Source: Pseudovirgaria hyperparasitica
Taxonomy: Eukaryota; Ascomycota; Dothideomycetes; Acrospermales; Acrospermaceae
NCBI RefSeq assembly: GCF_010093815.1
Contig: NW_022985567.1
Coordinates: forward strand, 1-23,366
DNA: 23,366 nucleotides
Direction: 5' to 3'
The notes under the pieces are model-generated. The model made no database searches. It had not been told where the DNA came from and saw nothing but the letters and a program-made list of their open reading frames with translations. Both the position numbers and the translations under genes were made by a program. Positions 19,455-23,366 of this stretch are shown piece by piece. The stretch's first letter is position 1, and every line of letters begins with the position of its first letter.

Positions 19455-19482
19455 CCTAGTTATATAATATTATTATCATTAT

Positions 19483-19498
19483 TATTATATATAATATA
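19483..19498 (+). repeat. Target-site duplication of LINE-B, right copy
   Basis: TATTATATATAATATA, identical to 3395-3410. Confidence 0.75.
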
Positions 19499-19630
19499 TA
19501 AGTTATATAGAATAAGAGTCTAGCTCTACTCTATTCTATTCTATTATAAGAATAGAGTTATTAGATAGTAGTATAGTTAGATAGAATAATAGAGTATATT
19601 CTATTATAGAACGAATTACTACTAAACCCT
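19499..19630 (+). repeat. Copia 3' LTR, continuation after LINE-B
   Basis: By the nesting, this sequence was directly joined to 3410 before LINE-B inserted. It holds CTCTACTCTATTCTATTCTATTATAAG and a related TATTCTATTATAG motif about 70 bases on. The LTR end (CA, or TA after RIP) cannot be fixed without the left LTR, so the right boundary is a guess. Confidence 0.4.
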
Positions 19631-21590
19631 TTTAGTAGAAATCTAAGAGTATATATATAAAGGGATACTAATCTATCTAGCACGTGACTATTTACTACCC
19701 TTTATACTATCTTCTAACTATATTAGCTAAGGTATATATAGATTAGATTATATCTAAGACTAAGTTCTAATAATTATTCCCTTTCTTTAGAAAGCTACCC
19801 TTAGTAATCTAGATCGTTATCTATCTCTATATCCCTATTCTAAGTCTTATAAGACCTTAGTTATTCTCTATACTTCGTCTTAGATATTAGCCGATATTTA
19901 CTAATCTAAGATTTATATAAGTATTTTCCTAATAAACTAGATTTTATCTAACCTAAATTCTTATATAGATAAGATTATCTAATTAGGCCTAGCGTATCAC
20001 GTAATATAATTAGATAAGCCTAGGTACTATCTATATTAAAATCTTTTCTTAGAAATATTCCTTTCTTTAAAAAACTTCTTAACTCTTTATAGAGTTTTTT
20101 AGATTATTAGATATATTACCCGATTCTTATAGATATAGATTTATATAGATTTACTATAATTTAGTATAATTTATATAATTTACTAATTTTTATACTATAT
20201 TTAGCTAGTAATAGTAATAATCTATAATAATCTATATAAATTAGTAATAATTATAATATAGTTTCCTAAAATCTTAATACTCTAAAGTAATTAGTACGGA
20301 AATAGGCATCTTTAAATAATCCCTATCTTATATATATTACTAATATATTAAAAGCTATTAATCTACCCTAACCTAGACCGGGCTCTAATAATCTAGCTAT
20401 ATATTATTATAGTTATTACTTTCCGTTATATACCGCTTATAGTAGTACTAAATCTATAATATATAGTACTTATATAACTAAGAAGCATTATTACTTATAG
20501 ATATTTAAATAAGTTTAAAGAACTTTACGTAGATTTACTTATATTAGTATAGATTACTACTAGGCCTCTAGTAACCTCTACTAATAAGAAGTATAGTACT
20601 ACTAATTATAATACCTTAGAGAAGGCTTTCTATAAGCTATATATCTAAGGTAAGAGTTATATCTAGAAGTACGATTCTAATATAATCTATAAGGATTTAT
20701 TAGAATCTACTATAGCTATTATTACCGCGATTACTAGATAATATTATTTTTCTTAAATTATTATAGATTCTTACTAATATATATTAATCTCTATAATAGT
20801 ACTAAAATCTCTACTACTTTAGACTTCTTTCTATATACTAGTAATATTAAAATTTCTAGAAAAGATTCTAGTAAAAAGACTAAGGTTCCTTTCTTATATA
20901 TACTAAAGAGCTATAAATTTAGAGAAGATAGCTCTAATCTAGAAGTTTCTATACTAAAGGTATATAGTTCTATACTAATCGTTAAATCTTTTTACTAATT
21001 TATATAATTCTTAGCGTGTCTATACTAGTCCATCTCTCTCTATTCCGGGTTCTACTACTCCGTAGGTTTCTATAGAGGAGTTTATAGCTATAAGACGCGC
21101 TATATAGAATTTATAGTATTAGAATAAAAGGCTAGAGACTTATATTATAAAGCTCTATACTATACTAAATAAGAACTAGTAGAAGGAATTAGATATAATT
21201 ATTACGGTAATTAGTACTTCTACTCCTACTCTAACTTAATTAGTTTAGATCTATACTAATTAGTAATTTATTTCTTTTATCTAGCGTTTTTAGTTTTCGG
21301 TTTTAATTTTAAAGCGATCTTACTTTTTCTAGATAGATTAGTATAAGTTTATATAGATCTATATAGATCTTTATATTTTCTTTTAGCTTTCTTAATTTTA
21401 TCTTTCTTTAATAATAACTTCTTTAATCTCTTTAGTAATCTATACTAATCTATACTAATTAGCACCGATTTTCGATGTCTATTTCTCTTAGTAAATTATT
21501 TTTCTAAGTCTCTTTTTTAGTTAAATTTTTAAAGTTCTAAGTTTAAACTTTCTAAGGGAGTTTCTTAATTCCTTAGAATGTTTTAAAGAT
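19631..21590. other. Unassigned AT-rich, RIP-mutated stretch
   Basis: About 2 kb with no recognisable domain. It is strongly TA-rich with few CA/TG (exceptions AGCACGTGACT at about 19679 and AGCACCGATTTTCGATGTC at about 21461). It contains short direct repeats such as ATCTATACTAATCTATACTAATTAG (21437-21461), repeated in part at 21250-21262, and TATAGATCTATATAGATCT at about 21353-21371. If the purine run at 21597-21618 is the gypsy polypurine tract, the gypsy 3' LTR would fill the high-coordinate part of this stretch. A coding-like plus-strand portion is listed separately. Confidence 0.5.
20515..21262 (+). pseudogene. Possible decayed coding region, unrecognised
   Basis: If TAA/TAG are read as Gln/Trp, the plus-strand frame starting at 20517 runs about 250 codons without a frameshift. 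Its hydrophilic end includes SIPGSTTPQVSIEEFIAI and RRAIQNL(Q)Y(Q)NKRLE (about 21040-21140), which could be a helical or coiled stretch. A rival frame is free of any stop from about 20740 to 20995 (KISRKDSSKKTKVPF) and thins out later. I cannot tell which, if either, was real. It could be part of a gag-like gene of another element or a chance open stretch. No motif or family was recognised. Confidence 0.22.
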
Positions 21591-21596
21591 CTATAT

Positions 21597-21618
21597 CTCT
21601 TCTATCTTCTTCCTTTTA
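21597..21618 (-). other. Candidate gypsy polypurine tract
   Basis: On the minus strand an almost pure purine run (AAAAGGAAGAAGATAGAAGA), about 130 bases beyond the chromodomain, the usual place of the plus-strand primer before a 3' LTR. No second LTR is in the window to confirm it. Confidence 0.35.
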
Positions 21619-21744
21619 GATAGCTATTCTTAGCGTCGAACTATACTAAAAAACGTTAAATTACCGTACTTTAGTATAATTCTCTACGATTCCGCGGCTT
21701 CCTTTACTAATTACTACTTATATACTAATATTACTACTTTACTA

Positions 21745-23366
21745 ATATTTATTATAGGTTTCTAAGTATCTTTATTAGAATTATATTCTTTCTAATAAAT
21801 TTTATATAGCTATATACTATCTTTAGTATATTACTAGCTAAGTATCTACTTAACTTTATAGATATCTATACCTTCTTATATAACTACTTTATATAATATC
21901 TATTTAGAATAATCTAGTAATAATAAGATATAAAATAGCTTAAGAAGTATAATATAGAATATATTATATATCTTTAATATAGAAGGGAGTTATAATTTAT
22001 ATATCTAGTTATTAATTATACGAGTAATCTTATATAGATCTATTATTATATAGTTAAGCTTCTTCTTTAGTCTAATACTATAAATATTCTTACTATTTAG
22101 TAAAACTTTATCCCTAATATTAAAGATTATAGGTTTTCTACCCTTATTATAGTATGATTTACTATAATCTATAGTATCTTATAGTAACTTTATAATACTT
22201 CTTTATATTTAGAATAGTTCTATAGTAATTTCTATTACTTTAACGTTAGGTCGTTCTACTTTAAACTAAGTCTCTAAGAACTATATATTATAGTTCTAAC
22301 TAAAGTTTACTTTAAATAGACTTATATAGATTAATATATATTAGCTATTATTATATATAAATTCTATAATATAGACTAACTTTATCTAGTTATTCTACTT
22401 ATAGTTATAATATATATATAAATATACCTCGACTATCTAATTCTACCGCTCTATCTATCTATCTATTTATAGATAGAATATAGTACTAAGTTTCTACTTA
22501 ATTCCTAGTATATAGTAGAAATCCTTCTAAAATTTAGATATTATCTATAGACCTCTATCTAAAACTATACTATTAAGTATACTATAGAGCCGAACTACGT
22601 TATAGAGTAGTATATCTATAAGATCTAGTACTTAGATTATCTTTCTTATAGAGATATAGTATAATATCTTTATAAATCTATCTAGAACTATAAGTAGACT
22701 ATTATAAATATACCTAGAATACTTACTTAGGGGTAGATCTATAATAAAATCTATTAATAATTCCTTCTATACCTTCTTTAGTATAGGTAATAGCCTTAAT
22801 TTACTATATAGAAAGTATCTATATACTTTTATATACTAGTAAACGTTATATATTTTTATATAGTCCTTTATGTATTTATAAAGACCCAGCTAGTTATATA
22901 TTCTTTAGATTAAATTAACTATTCTTATAATACTAAAGTATCCTACTAACGTATAATTATACTATTCCCTTAAAATATTAATTTATAAGCCGTCTTCTAG
23001 TATATAGAGTTAGTCTTAAAAGTAGATTATATCTAATTATTATTTCTATCTTAATAACTACGGCGGATCTATAGCGCTTTCTTTTATACTTATAACTTTC
23101 TTTACTAATATATTAGAATTCTAGGTAGATTTAATTAAGTCTTTAAGGGTTTTCTTAGTTTCTTAGATATTTATTTAGATTACTTAATACCCGCTCTAAT
23201 TCCTATAGAGAATCGCCAAAAGTATCCTAGCTTCTAGTATTCTATTAGATAACTAGTCTTATAGTATCTAAAGTATAGTATAGTCTAAATTATACTAACT
23301 ATCTATATTATTCTATAATAATTTCTTATAATCTTTATACCGCGATAGAGGATTAGCTTTATTCTC
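21745..23366 (-). pseudogene. pol: Gypsy pol: RNase H end, integrase, chromodomain
   Basis: One frame from 23366 to about 21745 (about 540 codons) with no frameshift. It opens with ENKANPLSR, the NPAD.LSR-type end of RNase H. The integrase zinc region has RE(W)YNYT at 22951-22972 (ancestral HH) and a YNVY pair near 22850 for the Cys pair. The catalytic core shows LLIDFIIDLPLSKYSRY (about 22730-22760), SIVLDRGL(Q)IISKF(W)KDF (about 22520-22570, the second Asp intact) and KLSTIFYL(Q)IDR(Q)IER (about 22445-22500), the classic HPQTDGQTER block. EFIYNN carries the third catalytic residue. KVERPNVKVIEIT and GDKVLLNSKN (Gly changed to Arg) follow. The chromodomain (about 21745-21875) reads YKIY(W)KEYNSNKDT(W)KP. 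All stops are at Gln/Trp codons. It is inactive. Confidence 0.9.

Larger units (their letters stand above)
18520..19482 (+). mobile_element. LINE-B segment 3 of 3: end of ORF2, 3' UTR and tail
   Basis: Taken alone this would look like a 5'-truncated LINE. It starts exactly where segment 2 stopped: CCTTCGCCGCGCTACG follows the duplicated target and matches LINE-A in reverse from about 4480. It continues through the C-terminus, the 3' palindrome (about 19207-19240), the terminal hairpin (19438-19454) and a TTA-type tail with one ATC interruption. It ends at the 16-bp duplication shared with 3395-3410. Removing LINE-A and LINE-C restores a LINE-B of about 5.5 kb. Confidence 0.88.
21597..23366 (-). 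mobile_element. Ty3/gypsy chromovirus, 3' part, running off the right edge
   Basis: Minus-strand element showing, in its own direction, the end of RNase H, a zinc-binding integrase and a chromodomain, then a candidate polypurine tract. gag, protease, reverse transcriptase and the 5' LTR lie right of the window. A chromodomain after integrase is the mark of chromoviruses, the common gypsy group of fungi. Composition and RIP damage are like those of the copia layer. It lies tail to tail with the copia element. Confidence 0.85.

Noticed and set aside
18533-19482. Independent 5'-truncated LINE
   Set aside because: It starts at the exact target duplication of LINE-C and continues the LINE-B ORF2 in phase.
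1-23366. Mitochondrial genome segment, suggested by the AT content
   Set aside because: No mitochondrial genes; the content is nuclear retrotransposons with a RIP signature.

Overview
This window looks like filamentous ascomycete DNA. It is a stack of dead retrotransposons with no recognisable host gene, tRNA, rRNA, CRISPR array or bacterial feature. Outside one short island the dinucleotides CA and TG are almost absent and TA is everywhere. Reading frames are closed only by TAA/TAG where the family has Gln or Trp, and Asp, Cys and His codons are changed to Asn, Tyr and Tyr in TpG/CpA context. This is the signature of repeat-induced point mutation (RIP), CpA to TpA on both strands. Frames themselves are mostly intact, so the protein domains can still be read through the stops. 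All calls are from reading the sequence; no database search was run.

Layout: (1) 1-124 is the 5' end of a non-LTR element on the minus strand (LINE-F, running off the left edge). It abuts 125-723, the 3' end of a second copy on the plus strand (LINE-E). (2) 723-3410 is a Ty1/copia pol gene on the plus strand (integrase, reverse transcriptase, RNase H) followed by a polypurine tract and the start of a 3' LTR. (3) 3411-19482 is one plus-strand LINE (LINE-B) broken into three pieces (3411-3570, 8863-13234, 18520-19482) by two later full-length minus-strand copies of its own family: LINE-A (3571-8862) and LINE-C (13235-18519). (4) 19499 onward resumes the copia LTR, then about 2 kb of AT-rich unassigned sequence. 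(5) About 21597-23366 is the 3' end of a Ty3/gypsy chromovirus on the minus strand (end of RNase H, integrase, chromodomain).

The nesting is supported by exact target-site duplications: 15 bp around LINE-A, 13 bp around LINE-C and 16 bp around LINE-B. The order of events is copia first, then LINE-B into its LTR, then LINE-A and LINE-C into LINE-B. Base composition agrees: the copia, gypsy and LINE-B layers are the most AT-rich, while LINE-A and LINE-C keep many CpG sites.

The LINE family resembles the fungal Tad1/I group: ORF1 is gag-like with CCHC zinc knuckles, and ORF2 has an apurinic-type endonuclease, a reverse transcriptase and a Cys/His C-terminal region. It ends in a (TTA)n tail instead of poly(A). 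The most unusual feature is a 134-bp insert (10256-10389) inside LINE-B that escaped RIP, is flanked by a near-duplicate of 13 bp, and carries a perfect tRNA A-box on its minus strand.
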